Below, one piece after another: positions 7,747-16,118 of a stretch of DNA of 36,412 bases. The stretch is from positions 1 to 36,412 of the forward strand of contig CAMBZS010000008.1 of assembly GCA_945872335.1 (NCBI GenBank), given 5' to 3'. Source of the stretch: Bordetella parapertussis. Lineage in GTDB: Bacteria > Pseudomonadota > Gammaproteobacteria > Burkholderiales > Burkholderiaceae_E. The stretch's first letter is position 1, and the number at the start of each line of letters is the position of its first letter. The translations under genes and the position numbers were made by a program. Below the pieces are notes generated by a model. It was given only the letters and a program-made list of their open reading frames with translations, made no database searches and was not told where the DNA came from.

Positions 7747-8742
7747 TCAGACCGAGCGGGGGGTGCTCGCGAGAAAATCGCGATAGGCAAGCTTCAGCCC
7801 ATCATCGAGCGATATCTGCGGCTGCCAGCCCAGGCTCTTGAGGCGGCGGCTGTCCATCAGCTTTCGCGGCGCGCCATCGGGCTTGCTGGCATCGAACACG
7901 ATGTCGCCGACATACCCCACCGCACGCGCCACCGCACGAGCGAGCTCGGCAATGCTCACGTCGTCTCCCCAGCCCACATTGATATGACTGAGCATGGGCT
8001 GGGTGTGCTGCGAGTAGACCTCGTGCGACAGATTCATCACATGGACGCTGGCCTCGGCCATATCGTCTACAAAAAGAAATTCGCGACGCGGCGTGCCGCT
8101 GCCCCAGACGGCCACCTGCGGCAACCCGGCCGCCCGTGCTTCATGGAAACGGCGGATGAGCGCCGGAATGACATGCGAATTTTCGGGGTGATAGTTGTCG
8201 CCCGGGCCGTACAGGTTGGTGGGCATGACACTGCGGTAGTCAACGCCGTGCGAGGCACCGTACTGACGGTTATAGCTTTCGCAGAGCTTGATGCCCGCGA
8301 TCTTGGCGATGGCGTAGGGCTCGTTGGTCGGTTCAAGCAAACCGGTGAGGAGTGCCTCTTCGCTCATGGGCTGCGGGGCATTTCGCGGATAGATGCAGCT
8401 TGACCCCAGGAAGAGCAGCTGTCGCACGCCGCTTCGGAATGCCGCGTCGATCACATTGGCCTCAACCATCAGGTTGTCGTAGATGAAGTCGGCCGGATAG
8501 GTGTTGTTGGCGTGAATGCCGCCCACGCGAGCGGCTGCCAGATAGACCTGATCTGGCTTTTCAGCGGCAAAGAACTCGCGCACCGCGCGCTGGTCAATGA
8601 GATCGAGTTCGGCATGCGTTCGGATGAGGAGCTCGAACGGCACGCGGTCTGCGCGCCGTTCGAGAGCACGGACAATCGCGGCGCCGACCATTCCCCGATG
8701 ACCGGCGACAAAAATTCTTGCTGGACGAGAGGCAGACGGCAT
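7747..8742 (-). CDS. fcl: GDP-L-fucose synthase
   Basis: 331 residues of extended-SDR fold. The protein converts GDP-4-keto-6-deoxy-D-mannose to GDP-L-fucose by epimerisation at C3/C5 and NADPH reduction. Diagnostic stretches are [10 protein letters not shown] at the N-terminus, [20 protein letters not shown], the Y-A-I-A-K catalytic motif within [38 protein letters not shown] and [16 protein letters not shown]. Translation could extend upstream to 8865, but homology begins near residue 42 of that longer frame, so ATG 8742 is chosen. No good Shine-Dalgarno precedes it. The usual partner gmd and glycosyltransferases are absent here. The protein looks full length and intact, and its supplier must be elsewhere in the genome. 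Confidence 0.93.
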   Translation of the reverse strand: MPSASRPARIFVAGHRGMVGAAIVRALERRADRVPFELLIRTHAELDLIDQRAVREFFAAEKPDQVYLAAARVGGIHANNTYPADFIYDNLMVEANVIDAAFRSGVRQLLFLGSSCIYPRNAPQPMSEEALLTGLLEPTNEPYAIAKIAGIKLCESYNRQYGASHGVDYRSVMPTNLYGPGDNYHPENSHVIPALIRRFHEARAAGLPQVAVWGSGTPRREFLFVDDMAEASVHVMNLSHEVYSQHTQPMLSHINVGWGDDVSIAELARAVARAVGYVGDIVFDASKPDGAPRKLMDSRRLKSLGWQPQISLDDGLKLAYRDFLASTPRSV

Positions 8743-8850
8743 GACGGGCAGAAGGTTGGCCACAACCTCGCTAGTGTACTGGGTTGACGGTAAGCAAGGC
8801 GTATGCAGCGTGGCCCCGCCTGCGCGGGCGGTCTTCCGCGACAGTGGCGA

Positions 8851-11628
8851 ATGGCCGATGCGCATTCAGGTACCCCCACCGGCAGCCCCAGCTCGCTGAA
8901 GCAGTTCACAGCCTGCTCATGGCATGCGATGACACCGGAGGCGACGCTCGCGCAGTTGAGGGCTCACCCGATCACCGGGTTGTCAGAGGCCGAGGCCGAG
9001 CGCCGAGCACGCCTTCACGGCATGAATGCCCTGCCCGAGGCGCCGCGCCGCTCGATCGTCGCCCTGTTCCTGTCCCAGTGCACCAGCCCGCTGGTCTTTC
9101 TGCTTCTGGGCGCTTCGCTCCTGTCGCTTGCCTTGCGTCACATAGAGGACGCAGCCGTGATCCTGGTGGTGGTCATCATCAATGCAGCGATGGGCACCTA
9201 TCAGGAGCAACGTGCCGACCGCTCGATGACAGCGCTTCGCCAGCTGTCGACCACGCGCGTCATGGTGCGACGCGGCGGCTGCAGCCAGATCATCGATGCC
9301 CAGAATCTGGTACCCGGCGATTTGATCGAAGTGGCGGCGGGTGATGCGATTGCGGCCGATGCCAGGTTGATCGTAACGGTGAGCCTTCAGGTGTCCGAAG
9401 CATCGCTCACCGGCGAGTCGGTGCCGGTCGCCAAGTCTGTCGCTGCGGTATCCGAGGCCACGCTGCTGGCCGACCGACATTGCATGCTGTATGCCGGCAC
9501 GCTTGCCACGGCCGGTCATGCATGGGCAGTCGTGGTGGCAACCGGCCCCCACACCGAGGTCGGCGCAATTGCGCGCTTGTCGGAACAGGCGCAAGAGCCC
9601 CCGACGCCGCTAGAGCGACGACTCGCCGCTCTAGGCCGCGCCCTGCTGGGCGTGGCGGCCGCGCTCTTTGCAACGCTGGTTCTACTTGGCTGGTGGCGAC
9701 AGATCCCCACTGGGGAATTGCTGATGATTGCCATCAGCCAGATGGTGTCAGTGGTTCCCGAGGGCCTGCCGATCGCGCTTACCATAGCGCTTGCTGCCGG
9801 CATGCAGCGCATGGCAGCCCGCGGCGCGCTCATCCGGCGCCTGAGCGCGGTAGAGGCGCTGGGCGCCACGACCGTGATCTGCACCGACAAGACCGGCACC
9901 CTGACGCGCAACGACATGACGGCGGCCGGGTTCTGGATTCCAGGCCTGGGCCTGCAGAGCGTCGAGAGGGGCCATGCGCAGCCGAGCCAATCCGCAGAGG
10001 AGGGCACACTGCCCGTTACTGCCGGTGATCCCGGCCTGAGGCGACTGCTGCGCGCCGCCGTGCTGTGTAACGATGCGCGCGATTCCACCGAAACCACGTT
10101 GCTCGATCTCGCGGTGCAGCTTGGCGAATCACCGGAGGACAGGCGTCGCGAGGCGCCACGCGTAAGCGAGCAGCCCTTCGAGGCAGAGCACCGGATGATG
10201 GCCAGTTGTCACCGCTTGGCCGATGGGCGCCTCCTCACGCTCGCCAAGGGCGCGCCGGAGACGATTTTTCGCCTCTGCAAGCAGGACGAAGCCGGCATCG
10301 CAGCGGCCGAGGCGGCGGCGGAACAGATGGCCTCCCGCGGCTGGCGCGTGCTCGCGTTTGCGGATCGCACAGATGCCGGCGCGACACCCGCGCCGGCGGC
10401 GCCTTCTTCGCAGCCCGCCGACCACTCCGCGTCACTCGCCTCGACACCGCTCACGCTGCCCTCGGATGCCCATCAGCCCATCACCGGTAGCCGAATCAAC
10501 GCGGTCGGACTCACGCTGCTCGGCCTGATCGGCGAGCGCGACCCGCCCCGCGACGGGGTGGCAGAGGCCATCGCACAATGCCATGCGGCGGGCATCCGGA
10601 CGATGATGGTGACCGGAGACCACAAGCTCACCGGGCTTGCAATCGCCCGCGAACTCGCGATCGCCGATGCGGCCACCGACACCCCGGGCGCGGCCGTGGA
10701 CGGGCTGGAACTCGAACGCATGGATGAGGCGGAACTCCGCGAACGTATCGCCTCAGTTGCCGTATTTGCCCGCGTGCAACCCTCACAGAAATTGCGGATC
10801 GTGGAGGCGCTGCAGGCCGAGGGGCATGTCGTTGCCATGACGGGCGACGGCGTGAACGACGCGCCAGCACTCGCGCGCGCCGATATCGGGATCGCAATGG
10901 GCGCGAGCGGCACGGATGTCGCACGCGCAGCCGCCGGCATGGTGATCACCGATGACAACTTCGCCACCATCACACACGCCATCGAAGCAGGCAGGGCCAT
11001 CAACGCGAGTGTGCGCAAGGTGATCCTCTACCTGCTCGCGACCTCGATCGACGAGGTGCTGCTGCTGATGCTCGCGCTCATCGCCGGACTTCCGCTGCCG
11101 CTTGCCGCGGTGCAGATTCTTTGGATCAACCTGGTCACGGAAGGCACGCTCACGCTCAACCTGGTGATGGATCCCGCCGACACTGATGCCATGCGCAAGC
11201 CCCCGGTCCCGGCCGACGCGCCCCTCCTCGACCGCGCGATGCTGATGCGGGCGGGCCTGATGGGTCTCACCTCGGCCGCAGCGGCATTCGGCTGGTTCGC
11301 CTGGGGGCTGAACCACGGCACTGACCCGGCGGTTCTGCAGACCGAGGTTTTTACGCTGGTGGCGATCAGTCAGTGGTTCAACATGCTCAACTGCCGCAGC
11401 GCCACGGCGAGTGCGTTCTCGCCAACGCTGCTCTCCAACCGATGGCTTGTGGCGGGTCTTGCGCTTTCCGTCGCGCTCCAGTTGTCCGTGCTCTACGTGC
11501 CCGGCATCACTGCGGTCTTTCATACGGTGCCGCTGCCTGCGTCATCCCTTGGGCCCATCGCCCTCACGGCGAGCGCGGTCCTTTGGGTTGAAGAGCTTCG
11601 AAAGGTCGCTGTGCGCAGCCGGCGGTGA
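8851..11628 (+). CDS. P2-type (Ca2+/cation-transporting-like) P-type ATPase
   Basis: About 925 residues, inner membrane. Motifs: actuator TGES (187-190); TM4 P-E-G-L-P (303-307); phosphorylation site D-K-T-G-T-L-T with Asp346; [14 protein letters not shown]; and hinge [10 protein letters not shown] (665-674). About ten membrane segments are in the usual 2+2+6 layout. PEGLP and N-L-V-T-E-G in TM6 place it in the P2 branch (SERCA/PMR1, KdpB excluded). The TM6 acid is Glu764 where SERCA has Asp800. A Pro/Ala/Ser-rich insertion (about 507-545) sits between the nucleotide-binding domain and the D-P-P-R segment. The start is uncertain. ATG 8929 would cut off the conserved W-H-A before it, so ATG 8851 is preferred; 8803 is also possible. 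No clear ribosome site is visible. Transported ion (Ca2+, Mn2+, Mg2+ or a monovalent) is unknown. Confidence 0.9.
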   Translation: MADAHSGTPTGSPSSLKQFTACSWHAMTPEATLAQLRAHPITGLSEAEAERRARLHGMNALPEAPRRSIVALFLSQCTSPLVFLLLGASLLSLALRHIEDAAVILVVVIINAAMGTYQEQRADRSMTALRQLSTTRVMVRRGGCSQIIDAQNLVPGDLIEVAAGDAIAADARLIVTVSLQVSEASLTGESVPVAKSVAAVSEATLLADRHCMLYAGTLATAGHAWAVVVATGPHTEVGAIARLSEQAQEPPTPLERRLAALGRALLGVAAALFATLVLLGWWRQIPTGELLMIAISQMVSVVPEGLPIALTIALAAGMQRMAARGALIRRLSAVEALGATTVICTDKTGTLTRNDMTAAGFWIPGLGLQSVERGHAQPSQSAEEGTLPVTAGDPGLRRLLRAAVLCNDARDSTETTLLDLAVQLGESPEDRRREAPRVSEQPFEAEHRMMASCHRLADGRLLTLAKGAPETIFRLCKQDEAGIAAAEAAAEQMASRGWRVLAFADRTDAGATPAPAAPSSQPADHSASLASTPLTLPSDAHQPITGSRINAVGLTLLGLIGERDPPRDGVAEAIAQCHAAGIRTMMVTGDHKLTGLAIARELAIADAATDTPGAAVDGLELERMDEAELRERIASVAVFARVQPSQKLRIVEALQAEGHVVAMTGDGVNDAPALARADIGIAMGASGTDVARAAAGMVITDDNFATITHAIEAGRAINASVRKVILYLLATSIDEVLLLMLALIAGLPLPLAAVQILWINLVTEGTLTLNLVMDPADTDAMRKPPVPADAPLLDRAMLMRAGLMGLTSAAAAFGWFAWGLNHGTDPAVLQTEVFTLVAISQWFNMLNCRSATASAFSPTLLSNRWLVAGLALSVALQLSVLYVPGITAVFHTVPLPASSLGPIALTASAVLWVEELRKVAVRSRR

Positions 11629-11680
11629 GCGCGCGTTCTGCGCGCCCTGGGCCTCGCTCAGCCCACCCGATGCCGTTCCA

Positions 11681-11707
11681 TTGATGAATCAACGTTTCGT
11701 GTATTAA
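11681..11707 (+). promoter_or_regulatory. candidate promoter with overlapping inverted repeat before the cupin operon
   Basis: TTGATGAATCAA (11681-11692) is a perfect 5-bp inverted repeat with 2-bp centre. Its left half resembles a -35 box, and TATTAA at 11702-11707 is a 4/6 -10 match with a short 15-base spacer. The spacing of the arms (2, not 4) excludes a standard FNR site. It lies 34 bases before the cupin ATG, so an operator overlapping the promoter is plausible but unproven. Confidence 0.3.
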
Positions 11708-11740
11708 ACTGGCGCGTCATTTCCAACCGAGACGCCGCCC

Positions 11741-12343
11741 ATGAGCAACGCCCCCGCCGCCAACGCGCCCGTGTTCAACGAACGCGGTTTGCTCGACCCG
11801 CTCACCCCGCCTGAGGCCGACATCCAGCGTTCACTCATGCAACCCTCGGGGCAGAGTTTTTCCGACTGGATGGAGAGCCGTGTCGCCCGCCGCTCCACGC
11901 GCAGCTACGACTGGGACGCCCTCAAATTCCAGGCCGACTACGACCCCCGCTATCGCCGCGCCCAGATGCGCTATGTCGGCACCGGCGGCACCGGCGTCTC
12001 GCGCGACAGCAATGCCGTGCCCCCGGCGCATTTCACCTTCAGCACCATGGTGATCCCGGCTGGCAACATCGGTCCCTCCCACATCCACTATGACGTCGAA
12101 GAGATCTTCTTCGTGCTCCGCGGCGCCATGAAGGTGGTCTGCGAAAAAGACGGGCAACGCTGGGAAGCAGTGCTGGGTGAGCGCGATCTCATCTCGGTGC
12201 CCCCGGGCGTCTACCGCGAAGAGCAGAACATCGGCGATGAAGATGCGCTGATGTGCGTGATGCTGGGCTCTCCCAAGCCCATCACACCGGTCTACCCCCC
12301 CGATTCGCCGCTCACCAAGATCAAGCGCGACCTGGGACGATGA
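11741..12343 (+). CDS. cupin-domain protein
   Basis: 200 residues with one central double-stranded beta-helix. Cupin motif 1 is complete: G-P-S-H-I-H-Y-D-V-E-E-I-F-F-V-L-R-G, with His114, His116 and Glu120. Motif 2 (G-E-R-D then P-P-G-V-Y-R-E-E-Q-N, 146-163) has Arg159 where the fourth metal ligand His normally sits, leaving a 2-His-1-Glu site. The first 60 residues are an extension without a recognised fold (DWMESRVARRSTRSYDWDAL). Such single cupins serve as dioxygenases, isomerases, decarboxylases or sugar/aromatic-binding proteins; the reaction cannot be named. Its stop overlaps the ATG of the ThDP enzyme (ATGA), strong evidence of co-translation and a shared pathway. It is the first gene of the five-gene set running to 17144. 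Confidence 0.85.
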   Translation: MSNAPAANAPVFNERGLLDPLTPPEADIQRSLMQPSGQSFSDWMESRVARRSTRSYDWDALKFQADYDPRYRRAQMRYVGTGGTGVSRDSNAVPPAHFTFSTMVIPAGNIGPSHIHYDVEEIFFVLRGAMKVVCEKDGQRWEAVLGERDLISVPPGVYREEQNIGDEDALMCVMLGSPKPITPVYPPDSPLTKIKRDLGR

Positions 12344-14022
12344 GCACCGCGCCCGCCCCTGCAGCGCCGTCGCCCACCATCACGGTGGGGGAGCTGGTGG
12401 CGCGTTTTCTCGAGGCCTGCGGCGTGCGTGCCGCGTTCGGCGTGATTTCGATTCACAACATGCCGATTCTCGACGCGCTTCATCGTCGTCAGCAGATCCG
12501 CTTCGTCTCTGCCCGCGGCGAGGCCGGCGCATGCAACATGGCCGATGCCTGTGCGCGCGTCACTGGCGTGCTGGGTGTCTGCGTCACCAGCACCGGAACC
12601 GGCAGCGGCAACGCGGCTGGCGCCATGGTCGAGGCCCACACCGCCGGTACACCGCTCCTCCATCTCACCGGTCAGATCGAATCCGAGTACCTGGATCGAG
12701 ATCTGGGATTCATCCACGAACATCCGGCGCAGCTGGCCATGCTGCAGTCGGTGGGCAAAGCGGCCTTTCGGATCCGGAACCCGGAGACCGCGCTCGCCAC
12801 GCTGCGCGAGGCAGCCAGGCTCGCCTTCACGCCGCCCTGCGGACCGGTGAGCATCGAGATCCCGATCGACATTCAGGCGCGCACCCTGCCGCTGCCTGAC
12901 GATCTCAGCCCCTTGACGCCGAGCGCGATCGCGCCCGCGCGAGGCGAAGTCGCCGCGCTGGCCGATCAGCTGGCAGATGCTCGCCGACCCATGCTCTGGC
13001 TGGGCGGCGGCGCCCGCGGGGCCCGCTCGGCAGTCGAGCGATTCATCAAGATGGGCTGGGGCGTGGTGAGCTCGGTCCAGGGCCGGGGCATCGTGCCGGA
13101 ATCGCATCCCGCCACGCTGGGCTCCTTCAACCTGCTCAAGCCCGCCGAGGCCCTCTACCAGACCTGCGATGCCATGCTGGTGGTGGGCTCGCGGCTACGC
13201 AGTAACGAAACGCTTCGCTACAGGCTGAAGCTGCCTGATGCGCTCTACCGGATTGACGCCAACGCGCTCGCCCACAACCGCGGGTACGTCAGCCGCCATT
13301 TCGTGCACGGCGATGCGCAACTCACACTCGACGCACTCGCCGATGCACTCGAAGGCAGGATGCAGGTCGATCCCGCCCTGCAAGCCGATGTGGGTGACAC
13401 GCGCAAGGCGTGCGAAACAGAGGTCAGCGCCACGCTCGGCCCCTATCTGGCACTCAAGGAAGCATTGACCGAGAGCGCTGGCCCGGCACTCTGGTGGGTG
13501 CGCGACATCACACTGTCAAACAGCATGTGGGGCAATCGCGCGCCGGCACTCGATCATCCCCGCGCAGGCGTCCATGCGCTCGGGGGCGGCATCGGTCAGG
13601 GGCTCGCGATGGCAATCGGCACGGCCATCGCCGACCGGCTGCACGGGTTGGGTCGACGCACGGTGGCCCTGGTCGGTGATGGCGGGTTCATGCTGAACGT
13701 GGGCGAACTCGCGTGTGCGGTGCAGGAGCGCGCCGATCTGGTCGTGCTGCTCATGAACGATCAGCGCTACGGCGTGATCCGCAACATTCAGGATGACCTG
13801 TATGGCGGCCGGCACTGTTATGTCGACCTGCACACACCACGCTTCGAGCAATTCTGCGCAAGTTTGGGAGCGGGCTATCACCGCCTGGACAACCCGGCCC
13901 GCGCGGGCGAGGTGTTGCGCCTCGCGCTGGCCGAACGCGGCCCGGTGATCGTCGAGATCGACATGCAGGCCTGGGGGCCGTTTGCCGCCAGGTTTGCCGG
14001 ACCCATGCTGAAAAAAGATTGA
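12340..14022 (+). CDS. ThDP-dependent enzyme (acetolactate synthase / benzoylformate decarboxylase-like)
   Basis: 560 residues with the three-domain layout of ThDP decarboxylases and synthases. The N-terminal PYR domain carries the activating glutamate in R-G-E-A-G-A (Glu61). The middle FAD/Rossmann-like domain includes PMLWLGGGARGA and D-A-M-L-V-V-G-S-R-L. The C-terminal PP domain has the ThDP/Mg motif G-D-G-G-F (446-450) through N-D-Q-R-Y-G (474-479). Usual family length is 530-600. The family decarboxylates 2-oxo acids and may ligate the resulting aldehyde. It lacks the obvious features of biosynthetic IlvB, and no small subunit follows. Benzoylformate-type decarboxylase or phosphonopyruvate/sulfopyruvate-type activity are alternatives. 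ATG 12340 overlaps the cupin stop; the frame is open further upstream but only through cupin coding sequence. Confidence 0.9.
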   Translation: MSTAPAPAAPSPTITVGELVARFLEACGVRAAFGVISIHNMPILDALHRRQQIRFVSARGEAGACNMADACARVTGVLGVCVTSTGTGSGNAAGAMVEAHTAGTPLLHLTGQIESEYLDRDLGFIHEHPAQLAMLQSVGKAAFRIRNPETALATLREAARLAFTPPCGPVSIEIPIDIQARTLPLPDDLSPLTPSAIAPARGEVAALADQLADARRPMLWLGGGARGARSAVERFIKMGWGVVSSVQGRGIVPESHPATLGSFNLLKPAEALYQTCDAMLVVGSRLRSNETLRYRLKLPDALYRIDANALAHNRGYVSRHFVHGDAQLTLDALADALEGRMQVDPALQADVGDTRKACETEVSATLGPYLALKEALTESAGPALWWVRDITLSNSMWGNRAPALDHPRAGVHALGGGIGQGLAMAIGTAIADRLHGLGRRTVALVGDGGFMLNVGELACAVQERADLVVLLMNDQRYGVIRNIQDDLYGGRHCYVDLHTPRFEQFCASLGAGYHRLDNPARAGEVLRLALAERGPVIVEIDMQAWGPFAARFAGPMLKKD

Positions 14023-14080
14023 TCCGTCATGAGCGCCCAGAAAAGCTTCTACTGGGGACTGAACGAATCGCCCCTGCCCT

Positions 14081-14095
14081 GGGCTCGCTGAGCCC
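14081..14095 (+). other. small perfect hairpin between ThDP enzyme and SDR genes
   Basis: GGGCTC-GCT-GAGCCC forms a 6-bp GC-rich stem with a 3-base loop in the 96-base gap before the SDR. No T-run follows, so it is not a standard terminator. It may stabilise or process the operon mRNA. Confidence 0.35.
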
Positions 14096-14118
14096 CCGGT
14101 CCACCCAGGAGTCTTTCC

Positions 14119-14898
14119 ATGGATCTCGGAATCGCTGGCCGCAAGGCCCTGGTGTGCGGCGCAAGCGCCGGACTGGGTTTTGCCTGCGCCCAGGCGCTGG
14201 TTGAAGAAGGTGTTCAGGTGGTGGTGGTCGCCCGGACGGCACAGACCCTTGCCGATGCGGCCGCGCGACTCGCTGCACTTGGGGGCGGCTCGGTCGCGCA
14301 GGTGGTCGCAGACGTCACCACCGACCATGGACGCGCGGCCATTCTCGACGCTCACCCCCACTTCGACATCGTGATCACCAACGCGGGCGGACCGCCGCCC
14401 GGCAGTTTTCGTGACTGGACGCGCGACACCTGGCTGGCCGCGCTCGACGCCAACATGCTGGCTCCCATCGAACTCATCCGCGCGACGGTCGACCCGATGA
14501 TTGCTCAAGGCTTCGGACGCATCATCAACATCACCTCCAGCGCGGTGAAATCGCCACTTGAACCACTAGGGCTGTCGAATGGCGCACGCAGCGGTCTCAC
14601 CGGGTTTGTGGCCGGACTCGCGCGCAGCGTAGCCGCCCACGGCGTCACCATCAACAATCTGCTCCCCGGCACCTTCGATACCGCGCGGCTTGCGAGCAAT
14701 TTCGCAGCCCAGGCCCGGCGCGAAGGACGGCCGGTCGATGCCGTGCGCAACGACCGAATCGCCCGACACCCGGCCCGCCGGCTCGGGTCGCCCGATGAGT
14801 TCGGGCGAACCTGCGCATTTCTCTGCAGCCTGCATGCGGGCTACATCAACGGCCAGAACCTGCTGCTTGACGGCGGCTCGTATCCCGGCACCTTCTGA
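14119..14898 (+). CDS. SDR-fold protein with substituted YxxxK motif (paralogue 2)
   Basis: 259 residues, the same length and gap-free register as the SDR at 3424-4203 and about 49 percent identical to it by hand count. The nucleotide loop is C-G-A-S-A-G-L-G (13-20), followed by V-I-T-N-A-G-G-P-P-P-G. Ser140 of N-I-T-S is kept, but the Tyr and Lys positions are Ser153 and Arg157 (G-L-S-N-G-A-R-S-G-L). The C-terminus NGQNLLLDGGSYPG is typical of SDRs. Identical substitutions in two diverged copies argue for a selected, alternative active site rather than decay. AGGAG at 14107-14111 with 7-base spacing supports the start. It sits between the ThDP enzyme and the flavin monooxygenase, so it probably handles an intermediate of that pathway, such as an alcohol, ketone or CoA ester; this is inference. 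Confidence 0.88.
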   Translation: MDLGIAGRKALVCGASAGLGFACAQALVEEGVQVVVVARTAQTLADAAARLAALGGGSVAQVVADVTTDHGRAAILDAHPHFDIVITNAGGPPPGSFRDWTRDTWLAALDANMLAPIELIRATVDPMIAQGFGRIINITSSAVKSPLEPLGLSNGARSGLTGFVAGLARSVAAHGVTINNLLPGTFDTARLASNFAAQARREGRPVDAVRNDRIARHPARRLGSPDEFGRTCAFLCSLHAGYINGQNLLLDGGSYPGTF

Positions 14899-14924
14899 CG
14901 GTCACCGCCTCATCCCCATCCATC

Positions 14925-16082
14925 ATGAATGCACTCGACATCGGCATTGCCGGAGGCGGCATCGGCGGCCTCGCCGCCGCCATCGCGCTTCAGCGCAGCG
15001 GCTACCGCGTGACCGTCTATGAGCAGGCACCGCATTGGATGCGCGTTGGCGCCGATGTGAACCTCACCCCCAATGTGGTCCGGGCGCTCGACGGCTTCAA
15101 GCGCCCCCTCAGTGAACGGATCCGCCGAGAGGGGGCGCAACCCACCTTCCGGATCAGCCGCGACTGGGACACCAGCCTGGAAACATCGCGGCTAGGCATG
15201 GGCAACGTGGCCCAGGAACAGTACGGCGCGCCCCAGGTCACCATCCACCGGGCCGACCTGCTGGCCGCGCTCGCAGCCGAAGTGCCCGATGACACCGTGC
15301 GCTTTGGCAAACGCATCCGTTCGCTGGCCCAGAACGGAAACGGCGTCGCGCTGGAATTTGAAGATGGCGACAGCGCCCGCCACGATCTGGTGGTCGGCGC
15401 AGACGGCATTCACTCGCGCGTGCGCGCCGCGCTGTTCGGTGAAGAGTCGCCCCGCTTTACGGGCGTGGTCTCCTATCGCTCGGTGGTGCCCACCGAGCGC
15501 GTGCGCGATGTGCCCGAGATCGAAGCCTTCACCAAATGGTGGGGGCCCTCCCCCGATGTACAGATCGTCACCTTCCCGCTCAGCCAGGGGCGTGAAACCT
15601 TTGTCTTTGCAACCACCGGCCAACCCAGCTGGACCGAGGAGTCCTGGACCACCGCAGGCGATGTGAACGAACTGCGTGAGGTCTACCGCGATTTTCACCC
15701 CGATGCCCGAAAGCTTCTGGAGGCCTGCGACAGCGTCATGAAAAGTGCGCTCTATGAGCGCGAGCCGCTCGCGCGCTGGAGCGTGGGGCGCGTCACGCTG
15801 CTGGGTGATGCCTGCCACCCCATGCTTCCCTTCATGGCACAGGGGGCGGGCATGGCGATTGAAGACGCTGTCGTGCTGGGCCGGGCGCTTGCGCCACTCG
15901 CAACGCTGGGCGACAACGCACCGGGCGCAAGCATCGAAGCCGCACTGACCCGATATGAAAACGCCCGTCGCGAGCGCACAGCGCGAATCCAGATCGGCTC
16001 GCGTGGCAACCAGTGGATGCGTGGCCCCGGAAACGCCGACTGGGTTTACGGTTACGACGCCTGGCACACAGACCTTGAATGA
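14925..16082 (+). CDS. class A FAD-dependent monooxygenase (NicC / salicylate-hydroxylase-like)
   Basis: 385 residues of the single-component flavin hydroxylase family, which uses NAD(P)H and O2 to hydroxylate an aromatic ring, sometimes with decarboxylation. Visible are the FAD Rossmann loop G-G-G-I-G-G (10-15), the D-G fingerprint V-V-G-A-D-G-I-H-S-R-V-R (156-167) and G-D-A-C-H-P-M (294-300). From memory the closest described relative is 6-hydroxynicotinate 3-monooxygenase (NicC). Shared stretches include Y-G-A-x-x-x-T-I-H-R-x-D-L, F-G-K-R, K-W-W and the C-terminal D-W-V-Y-G-Y-D. The active-site histidines reported for NicC (His47 and His302) are Asn46 and Phe303 here, so the substrate probably differs. 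It follows the SDR by 26 bases and precedes a Bug receptor by 36. Salicylate, hydroxybenzoate or other hydroxylated N-heterocycles are possible substrates. Confidence 0.88.
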   Translation: MNALDIGIAGGGIGGLAAAIALQRSGYRVTVYEQAPHWMRVGADVNLTPNVVRALDGFKRPLSERIRREGAQPTFRISRDWDTSLETSRLGMGNVAQEQYGAPQVTIHRADLLAALAAEVPDDTVRFGKRIRSLAQNGNGVALEFEDGDSARHDLVVGADGIHSRVRAALFGEESPRFTGVVSYRSVVPTERVRDVPEIEAFTKWWGPSPDVQIVTFPLSQGRETFVFATTGQPSWTEESWTTAGDVNELREVYRDFHPDARKLLEACDSVMKSALYEREPLARWSVGRVTLLGDACHPMLPFMAQGAGMAIEDAVVLGRALAPLATLGDNAPGASIEAALTRYENARRERTARIQIGSRGNQWMRGPGNADWVYGYDAWHTDLE

Positions 16083-16118
16083 CAATCCGATCGACGCCCT
16101 ACCCACGCAGGAGACCAC

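Noticed and set aside
11681-11692. FNR site
   Set aside because: Arms TTGAT/ATCAA match FNR half-sites but are separated by 2 bases instead of 4, so it is listed only as an unnamed inverted repeat.
14029-14091. 20-codon frame (MSAQKSFYWGLNESPLPWAR) between the ThDP enzyme and the SDR
   Set aside because: No Shine-Dalgarno and no recognised peptide. Its end forms the hairpin at 14081-14095. It might be a gene remnant, but evidence is too thin to list as a gene.
13516-14508. Minus-strand open frame of 330 codons under the ThDP enzyme and SDR
   Set aside because: Low-complexity translation, and it spans an intergenic gap and two genes with clear catalytic motifs on the other strand.
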